In this document: positions 50,847 to 60,674 of the stretch, piece by piece
Numbering within the stretch: the first letter of the stretch is position 1
Layout: each line of letters begins with the position of its first letter
Assembly (NCBI GenBank): GCA_934162205.1
Contig: CAKPIA010000002.1
Coordinates: forward strand, 124,001 to 188,000
Source of the DNA: an uncultured Clostridia bacterium
GTDB taxonomy: Bacteria > Bacillota > Clostridia > TANB77 > CAG-508
DNA length: 64,000 nt
Direction: 5' to 3'
Position numbers and translations under genes: made by a program
Notes under the pieces: generated by a model
Database searches by the model: none
What the model saw: the letters and a program-made list of their open reading frames with translations, nothing else
Told to the model about the DNA's origin: nothing

Positions 50847-52094
50847 TTGATAGGAATTTTAATATCTGCAATAAAAATAATATTTTTACTTGGATTTTTA
50901 ATATTTATTCATGAAGGAGGACATTTTTTAGTTGCAAAACTTTGTAAGGTAAAAGTAAATGAATTTGCAATTGGATTTGGTCCAACAATATGGAAAAAAC
51001 AAGGAAATGAAACAAAATATGCACTTAGGCTTATTCCTCTTGGGGGATTTGTAAGTATGGAAGGAGAAGTAGAATCTTCTGAACAAGAAGGTTCTTTTTC
51101 TAAAGCAAGTATTCCAAGAAGAATTGCAATAGTTGCAGCAGGTGCACTTGTAAATATTGTATTTGGATTAATGGTATATTTTATATTAATGTCGTCAACA
51201 GGAAATTATATTACAAATGTAATTGATTCAACAGTAGACAATTATGCAGCACAACAGGTAGGAATTAAACAAGGAGATGCAATTGTTGAATTTAACGGGA
51301 ACAAAGTAAAAAATAAATATGATTTAAACAAATTAATGAATAACAATAATGGAGAAGAAATAAAATTAAAGATTAATAGAAACGATCAAATTCTTGAATA
51401 TACTGTAAAACCTACAAAACAAGATATAAAATCAACAGGTATATATTTAAAAAAAGATAGTAAAATTATTGCCGTGGAACCAAATAGTAGTGCAGAAAAA
51501 GCTGGTCTTAAAGTAAATGATAAAATAATAAAAATAAATGGAGAAAATACCAATAATGATCCATATAAAGTGTTAGAATTAATAAATTCTAACACCGAAA
51601 ATTTAAATCTAGAAATAGAACGTGATAAAGAAACATTAAATATTGATTTAACACCTGATTATACTTCAAAATATTATTTAGGTGTAACATTTAAACAAGC
51701 CGAAAATACATTTTTAAATCATATTTATTATGGATTAATAGAAACAAAAACTTTTGGATTTTCTATATTAGAAAATTTAAAAGAACTATTTTCTGGAAAT
51801 GTTAGTGTTGATCAAATGATGGGACCTGTTGGAATATCAGAGGCGGTGGCAGAAACTAATGGATTTAGTGAATTTATATATTTACTAGCATTAATTTCAT
51901 TATCATTAGGAGTTACAAATCTTTTGCCAATTCCTGCATTAGATGGAGGAAAGATTGTTATTCTTTTAATAGAAGCTATAAGAAGAAAACCATTAAAAGA
52001 AGGAACAGAAATGAAAATTCAATTAATAGGATTTTCAATATTAATAGCTTTAACATTATATATAACATATAATGATATATTAAGAATATTTTAA
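50847..52094 (+). CDS. rseP: RseP/site-2-type membrane metalloprotease
   Basis: A 415-residue M50 protease. The zinc motif HEGGH (His22, Glu23, His26) sits in the first helix, and the second motif LLPIPALDGGKI near the C-terminus supplies the Asp ligand. Two PDZ-like repeats (about 110-190, KQGDAIVEFNG; and 190-280, KVNDKIIKING) lie between. Two PDZ units are found in E. coli RseP, while many Firmicute RasP proteins have one. It starts with TTG at 50847, eight bases after AGGAGG. It should cut regulatory membrane proteins such as anti-sigma factors. The start codon is unusual but well placed. Confidence 0.92.
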   Translation: MIGILISAIKIIFLLGFLIFIHEGGHFLVAKLCKVKVNEFAIGFGPTIWKKQGNETKYALRLIPLGGFVSMEGEVESSEQEGSFSKASIPRRIAIVAAGALVNIVFGLMVYFILMSSTGNYITNVIDSTVDNYAAQQVGIKQGDAIVEFNGNKVKNKYDLNKLMNNNNGEEIKLKINRNDQILEYTVKPTKQDIKSTGIYLKKDSKIIAVEPNSSAEKAGLKVNDKIIKINGENTNNDPYKVLELINSNTENLNLEIERDKETLNIDLTPDYTSKYYLGVTFKQAENTFLNHIYYGLIETKTFGFSILENLKELFSGNVSVDQMMGPVGISEAVAETNGFSEFIYLLALISLSLGVTNLLPIPALDGGKIVILLIEAIRRKPLKEGTEMKIQLIGFSILIALTLYITYNDILRIF

Positions 52095-52100
52095 ATATAA

Positions 52101-52131
52101 AAATATGTAGATTAATTCTACATATTTTTTT
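52101..52131 (+). terminator. Terminator after rseP
   Basis: A 10-base-pair perfect stem (52101-52110 with 52118-52127) followed by TTTTT ends the pyrH-rseP block. ispG, proS and other usual followers are not here. Confidence 0.8.
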
Positions 52132-52194
52132 GTATATTTCTTCCAAAAAAATACAAAATATGATAGAATACGATAAGCAGAAAGGAGATACTTT

Positions 52195-55100
52195 ATGGCA
52201 GAAAGTAAATTTATTAAAGAAGTATTTAGCGATTATAAGACAACTGCTAATATAAAAGAGGCAAAAATATTAAAATTAGCACTAATAAAAAAGACAAATA
52301 TGTTAGCTATGAAAATACAGTCAGATGAATATATAGAAGTTAAAGAAATATGGTATTTTGAAAATTTTTTAATGAAAAGATTTCAAATTGAAAATACCGA
52401 ACTTATAATAGAATATATAGAAAATGTAAAAATTAATTCCATAGAAGAAGAATGGAAAAACATTATTTGCTATATGGCACATAAGTATCCTCTTATGAAG
52501 CCATTATTATTAATGAAAAGTGACATTAGTGTAAAAGACAATATTATAGATGTAAAAATGCATATAAAAGGTGCTGAATTTTTAAAAGCAAAAAAAACAG
52601 ATAAAGAGTTAGAAAAAATAATAAAAAATCTATTTGGAATAGATTATAAAATAGAACTTAGAGAATGTATTAATGAAAATGAAGTTTTAGAATATCAAAA
52701 AAGAGCTCATGAAGAAGAAGAAAAATTAGTACATAATACTATGGAAAATTTGGCAAAACAAGAAGAAAAAATGATAGAAGAAAATGTTCCACATTATGAA
52801 AGTTCAGAAGAATTTATAAATGCAGAAGAAAATGGTTTAACACTTAATACAGACGAAGTTACATATATTATGGGAAAACCATCTAGAGCAAAAGAAAAAA
52901 ATATAAAAATTAAAGATTTAACGGCAAATGATGGAAGAGTTACATTAATTGGTAGAATTGTAACGTGTGAAGCTAAAATAACAAAATCAGGAAAAGCTTT
53001 AATAGTTTTTGATCTTTATGATGGAACAGGAATGTTAACATGTAAATCTTTTTCTACACCAGAGGAGTCAGGAGATATTGTAGAAAAAATTAAAAATGCA
53101 AAAGCAATTAAAGTTACAGGAAAAGCAGGATTAGATACATACGAAGGAGATATAACTGTAATAACAAACCAAATAGTAGAAGTTGATATAGAAGTACCAG
53201 AACTTCCAGAAGAAGATGAAGATACACCATTAATAATGGGAAGAAATATTAATATTAAAGCACCATTAGTTAAAGTTGCCGATTTAGGAGCAGATGATGG
53301 AACTGTATCTTTAAAAGGTGAAGTAATCTTTATGGAAGATAGAGAGCTTAAATCTGGAAAAACATTACTTAGTTTTGATTTATATGATGGTTCTAGCACA
53401 ATGACTTGTAAAGCATTTTTAGATAAAAATAATAGTAAAAAAATAATTGGAAGAATAAAAAAAGCAAAAGGAATAACAATAGAAGGAAATGCACAAATGG
53501 ATCAATTCTCTGGAGAATTGACTGTTATGGCAAATACAATAATTGAATCAGAAGGAATAAAAAAAGAAGTAAGACAAGATAATGCAGAAGTAAAAAGAGT
53601 AGAATTACATATGCATACAAAAATGAGTCAAATGGATGCAATGACATCTGCTACAGATTTAATAAAAAGAGCAATGAGTTGGGGAATGAAATCAATTGCT
53701 ATAACAGACCATGGTGTTGTACAAGCATTTCCAGAGGCACACAAATTGCTTGGAGTTAACAATCCAGATATGAAAGTAATATATGGTGTAGAAGCTTACT
53801 TAGCACCAGATGCGAAACAATGTGTAACAAATGGAAAAGACCAAGACATAGATACAACATATTGTGTACTTGACTTAGAAACAACAGGATTTTCTGCTGT
53901 AACAGAAAAAATAACAGAAGTAGGAATAATGAAGGTAAAAAATGGAGAAGTAATAGATGAATTTAGTTGCTTTGTAAATCCAGAAAAACCTATTCCACAA
54001 AGAGTTGTAGAAGTTACAAATATAACTGATGAAATGGTAAAAGATGCAGAAACAATAGATAAAGTATTTCCTAAAGTTTTAGAATTTATAAAAGGAAGTG
54101 TGCTTGTTGCACATAATGCGGATTTTGATGTTGGATTTTTAAAACAAAATGCTAAAAATTTAGGATATGATTTTGATTTTACATATGTTGATACATTAGG
54201 ATTAGCTAAAAAATTATTCCCAGATTACAAAAAATACAAATTAGGAAAAATTGCGGAAAATTTGGGAATAAAAGTATTAGTTGCGCATAGGGCTCTAGAT
54301 GATGTTGATACAACAGTAAAAGTATTTAATGTTATGATGAATATGCTTAAAGAGCGTGGTGCAAAAAAAGTAGAAGATATAGATACATATAGTGAAAATG
54401 AAGAAGCAAAAAAGGAAGAATATAAAAAATTAAAAACATATCATGCAATAATACTTGCTAAAAATTATGTAGGTTTAAAGAATTTATATAAATTAGTATC
54501 ATATTCACATTTGGATTATTTTTATAGAAAACCAAGAATATTAAAAAGTTTATATAAAAAATATTCAGAAGGGCTAATATTAGGAAGTGCCTGTGAGGCT
54601 GGTGAATTATATCAAGCAATAGAATTAGGAAGACCAGACGAAGAAATTGAAGAAATAGCTAGTGATTATGATTATTTAGAAATTCAACCAATAGGTAATA
54701 ATCAATTCTTAATAAGAAATGAAGTTGTACCAGATGAAGAAGCATTAAGAGATATAAATAGAAAAATAGTTAGTTTAGGAGAAAAATTAAATAAACCTGT
54801 AGTTGCAACATGTGATGTTCATTTTATGGATCCGCAAGATGAAATATATAGACGTATATTAGAAGCTGGACAGAAATATGATGATGCAGATAATCAAGCA
54901 CCATTATATTTAAGAACTACAGAAGAGATGTTAGAAGAATTTAAGTATTTAGGAAAAGAAAAGGCGTATGAGGTTGTAGTTACAAATACTAACAAAATAG
55001 CAGATATGTGTGATCAAATTAGTCCAATATCACCAGAAAAATGTCCACCTCATATTCCTGGCTGTGAAGAAGACATTAAAAATATAGCATATAAAAAAGC

Positions 55101-56934
55101 ACACGAGTTATATGGTGATCCATTACCAGAAATAGTACAAACAAGACTAGATAAAGAATTAAATTCTATAATTAGTAATGGATATTCAGTTATGTATATA
55201 ATTGCACAAAAATTGGTTTGGAAATCAAATGAAGATGGATATATAGTTGGTTCAAGAGGTTCTGTTGGTTCATCATTGGTTGCGTTTATGACAGGTATTA
55301 CAGAAGTTAATTCATTAAAACCACACTATAGATGTCCAAACTGTAAGTATTCAGAATTTGATGATTATGGCGTTGGAAACGGATTTGATTTACCAGATAA
55401 AGATTGTCCAAAATGCGGACATAAACTTGCAAAAGATGGAATGGATATTCCATTTGAAACATTCTTAGGATTTAATGGAGATAAAGAGCCTGATATAGAC
55501 TTAAACTTCTCTGGAGAATATCAAGCAAAAGCACACAAATATACAGAAGTAATATTTGGTAAAGGAACTACATTTAAAGCAGGAACAGTAGGTACCGTTG
55601 CAGAAAAAACAGCATTTGGATATGTAAGAGGATATTTTGAAGATAGAGGAATACCAGTAAATAAAGCAGAAATGCAAAGATTAGCTCAAGGATGTACAGG
55701 AATAAAAAGAACAACAGGACAACATCCAGGTGGAATTATAGTTGTACCAAAAGGAAGAGAAATATATGAATTTACCCCAGTACAGCATCCTGCAGATGAT
55801 CCTAATTCTGATATAATAACAACACACTTTGATTATCACTCAATAGATGGAAACTTATTAAAACTAGATATACTAGGACACGACGATCCTACAGTTATTC
55901 GTATGTTACAAGATTTAACAGGAATAGCTCCACAAGACATTCCATTGGACGATCCAGAAACAATGTCAATATTCAATTCAACAACAGCATTAGGTGTTAC
56001 ACCAGAACAAATACATTCTCAAGTAGGAACATTTGGGATACCAGAATATGGTACAAAATTTGCAAGAGGGATGCTTTTAGATACAAAACCAACAACATTT
56101 GATGAATTAATACGTATATCAGGATTATCACATGGTACTGATGTATGGCTTGGAAATGCACAAACCTTAATAGAACAAGGAATAGTAACATTAAAGGAAG
56201 CAATATGTTGTAGGGATGACATTATGGTATATTTAATGCAAAAAGGAGTACCACCAGATAAAGCATTTAAAATAATGGAAACAGTTCGTAAGGGTAAAGC
56301 ATTAAAAGATCCGGCTAAATGGGAAGAATTTAAAGGTATAATGAAACAATATGATATACCAGATTGGTATATCAAATCATGTGAAAAAATAAAATACATG
56401 TTCCCAAAGGCTCATGCTGCCGCATATGTTACAAATGCATTTAGAATTGCATGGTTTAAAGTTCATATTCCACTTGCATATTATGCAGCTTATTATTCAA
56501 TAAGAGCTAAAGCTTTTGATGCACAATGGATGATATTTGGAAAAGAAAAAGCAAAAAACAAAATGAAAGAAATAGAAATAAAAAATCAAAAGAAAGAAGC
56601 AACAAAAGCAGAATTAGATATGTATGATGATTTAGAAATTGTTTTAGAAATGTATGAAAGAGGATTTGAATTTTTACCAGTAGATTTATATGAGTCAGAT
56701 GCAACAAAATTCAAAATTCAAGATGATAAATTAAGACCACCACTAAACAGTATACCAGGATTTGGAACTGTTGCTGCACAAGGAATTGTAGAAGCAAGAA
56801 AAGATGGAAAATTTATGTCTATAGATGATTTAAAAATTAGGGCAAAAATAGGAACATCAGGTGCAGACTTATTAAAGCAATTTGGTTGTTTAGAAGGTAT
56901 GAGCCAAAGTAATCAAATTAGTTTATTTGGATAA
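52195..56934 (+). CDS. polC: DNA polymerase III alpha subunit, PolC type
   Basis: A 1579-residue replicative polymerase. It has an N-terminal domain (1-225), two tandem OB-fold domains (about 235-330 and 355-455), and a PHP domain starting near His472 (HMHTKMSQMD). An inserted 3'-5' exonuclease starts with Asp560/Glu562 (LDLETTG) and continues past HNADFDVGFL. A zinc module (CPNCKYSEF, CPKCGHKL) precedes the catalytic Asp1100/Asp1102 (PDIDLNFSGEYQ). The protein is about 140 residues longer than B. subtilis PolC, and the extra OB-fold explains most of it. It starts after AAAGGAG. Essential for replication. Confidence 0.96.
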   Translation: MAESKFIKEVFSDYKTTANIKEAKILKLALIKKTNMLAMKIQSDEYIEVKEIWYFENFLMKRFQIENTELIIEYIENVKINSIEEEWKNIICYMAHKYPLMKPLLLMKSDISVKDNIIDVKMHIKGAEFLKAKKTDKELEKIIKNLFGIDYKIELRECINENEVLEYQKRAHEEEEKLVHNTMENLAKQEEKMIEENVPHYESSEEFINAEENGLTLNTDEVTYIMGKPSRAKEKNIKIKDLTANDGRVTLIGRIVTCEAKITKSGKALIVFDLYDGTGMLTCKSFSTPEESGDIVEKIKNAKAIKVTGKAGLDTYEGDITVITNQIVEVDIEVPELPEEDEDTPLIMGRNINIKAPLVKVADLGADDGTVSLKGEVIFMEDRELKSGKTLLSFDLYDGSSTMTCKAFLDKNNSKKIIGRIKKAKGITIEGNAQMDQFSGELTVMANTIIESEGIKKEVRQDNAEVKRVELHMHTKMSQMDAMTSATDLIKRAMSWGMKSIAITDHGVVQAFPEAHKLLGVNNPDMKVIYGVEAYLAPDAKQCVTNGKDQDIDTTYCVLDLETTGFSAVTEKITEVGIMKVKNGEVIDEFSCFVNPEKPIPQRVVEVTNITDEMVKDAETIDKVFPKVLEFIKGSVLVAHNADFDVGFLKQNAKNLGYDFDFTYVDTLGLAKKLFPDYKKYKLGKIAENLGIKVLVAHRALDDVDTTVKVFNVMMNMLKERGAKKVEDIDTYSENEEAKKEEYKKLKTYHAIILAKNYVGLKNLYKLVSYSHLDYFYRKPRILKSLYKKYSEGLILGSACEAGELYQAIELGRPDEEIEEIASDYDYLEIQPIGNNQFLIRNEVVPDEEALRDINRKIVSLGEKLNKPVVATCDVHFMDPQDEIYRRILEAGQKYDDADNQAPLYLRTTEEMLEEFKYLGKEKAYEVVVTNTNKIADMCDQISPISPEKCPPHIPGCEEDIKNIAYKKAHELYGDPLPEIVQTRLDKELNSIISNGYSVMYIIAQKLVWKSNEDGYIVGSRGSVGSSLVAFMTGITEVNSLKPHYRCPNCKYSEFDDYGVGNGFDLPDKDCPKCGHKLAKDGMDIPFETFLGFNGDKEPDIDLNFSGEYQAKAHKYTEVIFGKGTTFKAGTVGTVAEKTAFGYVRGYFEDRGIPVNKAEMQRLAQGCTGIKRTTGQHPGGIIVVPKGREIYEFTPVQHPADDPNSDIITTHFDYHSIDGNLLKLDILGHDDPTVIRMLQDLTGIAPQDIPLDDPETMSIFNSTTALGVTPEQIHSQVGTFGIPEYGTKFARGMLLDTKPTTFDELIRISGLSHGTDVWLGNAQTLIEQGIVTLKEAICCRDDIMVYLMQKGVPPDKAFKIMETVRKGKALKDPAKWEEFKGIMKQYDIPDWYIKSCEKIKYMFPKAHAAAYVTNAFRIAWFKVHIPLAYYAAYYSIRAKAFDAQWMIFGKEKAKNKMKEIEIKNQKKEATKAELDMYDDLEIVLEMYERGFEFLPVDLYESDATKFKIQDDKLRPPLNSIPGFGTVAAQGIVEARKDGKFMSIDDLKIRAKIGTSGADLLKQFGCLEGMSQSNQISLFG

Positions 56935-56944
56935 TGGAGGAAAA

Positions 56945-57238
56945 ATGAATAGCATAGAAGAAATATTTACATTAAAAAATATAATAATATATTTATTTGT
57001 AATTAACATTTTTGGTTTTTTCATAATGTGGTATGACAAACAAAAAGCAAAAAAAGGTGAATGGAGAATAAAAGAAAGAACCATATTTATAGTAACAGCA
57101 TTAGGCGGAGGATTTGGAACCATTGCAGGTATGTATACATTTAGACATAAAACTCAAAAGTTAAACTTTACAATTGGCTTACCTTCGATTACAATATTAG
57201 AAGTAATTGCAGTAATATATTATATATTTACTCATTAA
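56945..57238 (+). CDS. DUF1294-family small membrane protein
   Basis: A 97-residue protein with three hydrophobic segments. MWYDKQKAKKGEWRIKE and ALGGGFGTIAGMYTFRHKT are the DUF1294 signature. The family has no known function. The start at 56945 follows TGGAGG; an upstream in-frame TTG at 56927 overlaps polC and is not used. The gene begins 10 bases after polC and is probably co-transcribed with it. Confidence 0.8.
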   Translation: MNSIEEIFTLKNIIIYLFVINIFGFFIMWYDKQKAKKGEWRIKERTIFIVTALGGGFGTIAGMYTFRHKTQKLNFTIGLPSITILEVIAVIYYIFTH

Positions 57239-57282
57239 AAATATTTATAAACAAATATAAAATAAGAAAGGGGAGAAAAAGA

Positions 57283-59496
57283 TTGAAATTAAATTGCAAG
57301 CATCAAGCAAATGGTATAACTTTAATAGCACTAGTAATTACAATAATAGTTTTATTAATATTAGCTGGAGTTGCAATATTTGCTTTGTTTGGAGATAATG
57401 GATTAATAACTAGAGCACAATTATCGTCATATGCAACAGAAATGAAAGCAATAAAAGAAAATGTAAGATTAAAACAAAATGAGCATGCGCTTAAATATGC
57501 AACAGGAGAAACAACAGAAAATTCATTTACAAGTGGATTAGAATTATTAGATAAAAATAAAATAAAATTAGAAACAACATTTCTTCAACAAGTACAATAT
57601 GCAAGAGAAGGTTGCCCAACAGATAAAAATCCATCAGATTACACAGAAGAAACTTATAATAAATTAATAGCAGATGATGGAAAATTAGAATATATGTATG
57701 TATTAAACAAAAAAATAGGAAATGGTAAAGAGAATACATATGTATATGATACAAAAACAGATATAGTATTTAAAATTCCAAAAACAACAATAGGCGGAAA
57801 AGTTTATCATTGCTACGAAATAGCTCAATTGCAAAAAGATAATCCTAAAGGTGGAGATGAAATTATAAATATAGAACCAGAAGTAGAGCATTATTATTAT
57901 GGACCAAATATGGATGGTTTTGATTCAAATAATACAAGCTTGGTTTATTATTTAGATGCAAATGATTCAACTACAACTATAGAATTACCTGTAAAAGAAT
58001 ATATAGAAAATGGACAAAAAAATACGGTAGAGAAAGATGGTTCAACATATACATTACATGATTATGGAAATAAAATTTGGGCAAATGCAAAAACAACAGC
58101 AAATGGAATAGAGGCATGGTGGGTATGGGTACCAAGATATGCATACAAAATAAATGGGACAAGCACTGTCCCACCAATAGATATAATATATGTAGATGTA
58201 GATAACAAACCATTAAATACAGAAAAATATGCAGATGGAAAATTACCAGATGGCTATGTAGTTCAACCAGCATTTACAGTAGATGGGGAAGAACTAAAAG
58301 GAATATGGATGAGTAAATATGAACCAAGTTATGCAAATTCAGGAGGAATATATGGTATATTAGAACCAGATATGTCAGGATTTGATAAAGAAAATACATA
58401 TATAGAATTATATGATAGTGCTACAGATACATATAATCAAGAAGTAAAATTAGCAGATGCAAATTTAAGTACAATAAATAGTGATAAAAAATGGCACGAT
58501 TACCCTAATAAAGTATGGGCAAATGTAAAAACAAATGCAAGTGGAATAGAAGCATGGTGGGTATGGATTCCAAGATATGCGTATAAATTAACAGCATCAT
58601 CAACAAATTTTTCTGATATAATATTTGTAGGAACAGATAATAAACCAATAAATAAATCCGCATATCCAAATGGAGAATTGCCAGATGGGTATGTAGTGCA
58701 CCCCGCATTTACAGTAGATGGAAAACAATTAAACGGAATATGGATGAGTAAATATGAACCAAGTTATGAAAATTCAGGTGCGATAGAAGGAAATCTAGAA
58801 CCAGATATGTCAGGATTTGATAATTATCATACATATATAGAATTATATGATAATTCAACAGATACATTTACACAAGAAATAAGATTAGCAGATGCAAATT
58901 TAAGAACAATAAATAATGATAAAAAATGGTATGATTATGGAAATAAAGTGTGGGCAAATATTAAAACAAATGCAAATGGATTAGAAGCATGGTGGGTATG
59001 GATTCCAAGATATGCATATAAATTAACAGCATCATCAACTAATTTTTCGGAAATAATATTTGTTGGAACAGACAACAAACCAATAAATAAATCAGCATAT
59101 CCAAATGGAGAATTACCAGACGGTTATGTAGTACATCCAGCATTTACAGTAGATGGAAAAGAACTAAATGGAATATGGATGAGTAAATATGAACCAAGCC
59201 AAGTTTCAGATACAGATTCTAGCTCAATTGCAACAGGAAATGCAGATTTAGAATATAAAGATGATACAGCTGGAAAAAATCATACACATGATACAAGGGG
59301 AATAGGAACTACTAAAAGATATGTAACAAGTTCAACATCATGGTGTGACGCATATGGAATAAAAAGTGGAAATTGTAATAATTATGGTTATTATATTTTA
59401 TGTTCAAAATGTGGAGTTAAAATGAGACATTATTGGTGTGATGCACATGTAGATAGAACAAATCTTGTTGTTATTGATGACTCTAACTTAAATTAA
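57283..59496 (+). CDS. Prepilin-like surface protein with three tandem repeats
   Basis: A 737-residue protein. A class III (type IV pilin-like) signal occupies the N-terminus: NGITLIALVITIIVLLILAG, with Gly11 before the hydrophobic stretch, and a helical spine to about residue 70. Residues 210-640 are three repeats of about 130-154 residues with WANxKTxAxGxEAWWVWxPRYAYK, PDGYVVxPAFTVDG and GIWMSKYEPS. The tail has a Cys-rich end (YYILCSKCGVK, WCDAH). Start is a TTG at 57283 after AAAGGGGAG. It should be surface-exposed, possibly an adhesin or minor pilin. No pilin-assembly genes lie in the window. The function is unknown. Confidence 0.75.
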   Translation: MKLNCKHQANGITLIALVITIIVLLILAGVAIFALFGDNGLITRAQLSSYATEMKAIKENVRLKQNEHALKYATGETTENSFTSGLELLDKNKIKLETTFLQQVQYAREGCPTDKNPSDYTEETYNKLIADDGKLEYMYVLNKKIGNGKENTYVYDTKTDIVFKIPKTTIGGKVYHCYEIAQLQKDNPKGGDEIINIEPEVEHYYYGPNMDGFDSNNTSLVYYLDANDSTTTIELPVKEYIENGQKNTVEKDGSTYTLHDYGNKIWANAKTTANGIEAWWVWVPRYAYKINGTSTVPPIDIIYVDVDNKPLNTEKYADGKLPDGYVVQPAFTVDGEELKGIWMSKYEPSYANSGGIYGILEPDMSGFDKENTYIELYDSATDTYNQEVKLADANLSTINSDKKWHDYPNKVWANVKTNASGIEAWWVWIPRYAYKLTASSTNFSDIIFVGTDNKPINKSAYPNGELPDGYVVHPAFTVDGKQLNGIWMSKYEPSYENSGAIEGNLEPDMSGFDNYHTYIELYDNSTDTFTQEIRLADANLRTINNDKKWYDYGNKVWANIKTNANGLEAWWVWIPRYAYKLTASSTNFSEIIFVGTDNKPINKSAYPNGELPDGYVVHPAFTVDGKELNGIWMSKYEPSQVSDTDSSSIATGNADLEYKDDTAGKNHTHDTRGIGTTKRYVTSSTSWCDAYGIKSGNCNNYGYYILCSKCGVKMRHYWCDAHVDRTNLVVIDDSNLN
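57910..59202 (+). repeat. Three tandem repeats inside the pilin-like gene
   Basis: Units begin at 57910, 58372 and 58807 with the codons for MxGFD. They are 462, 435 and about 396 bases long. Units 2 and 3 are nearly identical in protein (NFSxIIFVGTDNKPINKSA), while unit 1 is more diverged, so the last duplication is recent. Confidence 0.85.
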
Positions 59497-59513
59497 ATAA
59501 AGGAGGAATAAAA

Positions 59514-60152
59514 ATGAAAAATAAAATTAAATGTATAAGTTTTATAATGATTGTAACAATAATGTTATTAACTATAAAATCAAATGCTGCTATGGCAATA
59601 AAACCAGGTACTACAACATGGACAAGTATAAATGTATCTGATTCATATGCACAATGTTATAACTTGAGAAATGCAGATTCAACTTTAGGAGCTAATCAAT
59701 TAGACCCACATTTAACATTAAATAAAGATTGGGGTGCTGTTGCATATTTAGCAATAAGTACATATGGAAGTGTAAATTCATCAACTTTACCAACAACAAC
59801 AATAAATGGAGCAAGTTATACAACAACAAATGGAAATGCAACAGGTGTTATGAATATGGGAAATATTTATACACAAACAGCATCCGATAATGAAAATGAT
59901 ACTCATAATTATGCTGATATGATTGAAATATATAATAATATTGAAACAAAATATGTGGAAAAATTAAGTAGTAATCCTACATCAGATACTACAGTAGGAC
60001 AGGCTTTAGTAGAAACAATAAGTTGGTTTGGAAGCGCCAATGACTATGGCATTCCAACATTATATAGATGGAACGTTTTGGGGTATACTGTGTCTAGTGG
60101 AAATGGTAGTTATAATACTACCTTCCGTCCTGTAATTTGGAATATAAAATAA
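59514..60152 (+). CDS. Secreted protein of unknown function
   Basis: A 212-residue protein with a classical signal peptide (MKNKIKC, a hydrophobic core of about 13 residues, and a likely cut after SNAA). The mature part is rich in Thr, Ser, Asn and Tyr, with LTLNKDWGAVAYLAISTYG and a C-terminal FRPVIW. It lies 17 bases after the repeat-protein gene with AAAGGAGG, so the two form an operon. I do not recognise a catalytic motif. WGAVAYL-type secreted proteins occur with pilin-like proteins in gut clostridia, as far as I can recall. It may be a partner of the surface protein. Confidence 0.65.
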   Translation: MKNKIKCISFIMIVTIMLLTIKSNAAMAIKPGTTTWTSINVSDSYAQCYNLRNADSTLGANQLDPHLTLNKDWGAVAYLAISTYGSVNSSTLPTTTINGASYTTTNGNATGVMNMGNIYTQTASDNENDTHNYADMIEIYNNIETKYVEKLSSNPTSDTTVGQALVETISWFGSANDYGIPTLYRWNVLGYTVSSGNGSYNTTFRPVIWNIK

Positions 60153-60210
60153 CAAAATAAAAGACATTAAAAACTTTAAAATAAAGATTTTTAGTGTCTT
60201 TTATTTTGTT
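60151..60210 (+). terminator. Terminator of the surface-protein operon
   Basis: A 23-base-pair stem with one G-T pair (60151-60173 with 60188-60210), A-rich and T-rich on its two sides, overlaps the stop codon. Confidence 0.85.
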
Positions 60211-60375
60211 ATATTGCAGATCAAAAACATAAAATTCTTATAAATTCCGGTACTTTTAAGTTTATTAAAATTATTTTATTTTTAATATTAATTTACTTAA
60301 GTATAAATAAAAAGTACACATAAACAGTTAAATAAAAATCACGATAAAAAAACAATGTTTTGCGAACAAAGTTGT

Positions 60376-60455
60376 TGTGAATAAAGTATGACTAAAATGT
60401 GAGTAATTTAAGTTATTCACAGACTTATCCACAATATCCACAGCAAAGTGGATAA
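60376..60455. promoter_or_regulatory. Cluster of six DnaA boxes
   Basis: Within 80 bases are one perfect TTATCCACA (60425-60433) and five boxes that differ by one or two bases: TTATTCACA at 60384-60376 (minus), TTACTCACA at 60406-60398 (minus), TTATTCACA at 60413-60421, ATATCCACA at 60434-60442, and TTATCCACT at 60455-60447 (minus). The 60210-60674 gap is otherwise AT-rich spacer with one 7-base-pair long-range hairpin (60507-60556). See the finding for why I do not call it oriC. Confidence 0.75.
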
Positions 60456-60674
60456 TTTTGAAAAAGACAAAAAAATAATATTTTGGTAACATAAAGTGAT
60501 AAAAATGGCGGTTTTGAAATCAAATTGTAATAATATGGTAATATATCTGAAAACCGTTTGAAAAGAAACATAAAAAATAAGTAAAATATTGACGTTTTTT
60601 GCCATAATAAGTAAAACAATAAATGCCCTTCATTAATATAATAATATTAAGAACAAATTTATGGAGGAATAAAA

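Noticed and set aside
60376..60455. Chromosomal origin (oriC)
   Set aside because: DnaA boxes are dense, but no dnaA, dnaN, rpmH or gyrB lies near and the genes do not change strand here. Called a DnaA-box cluster instead.
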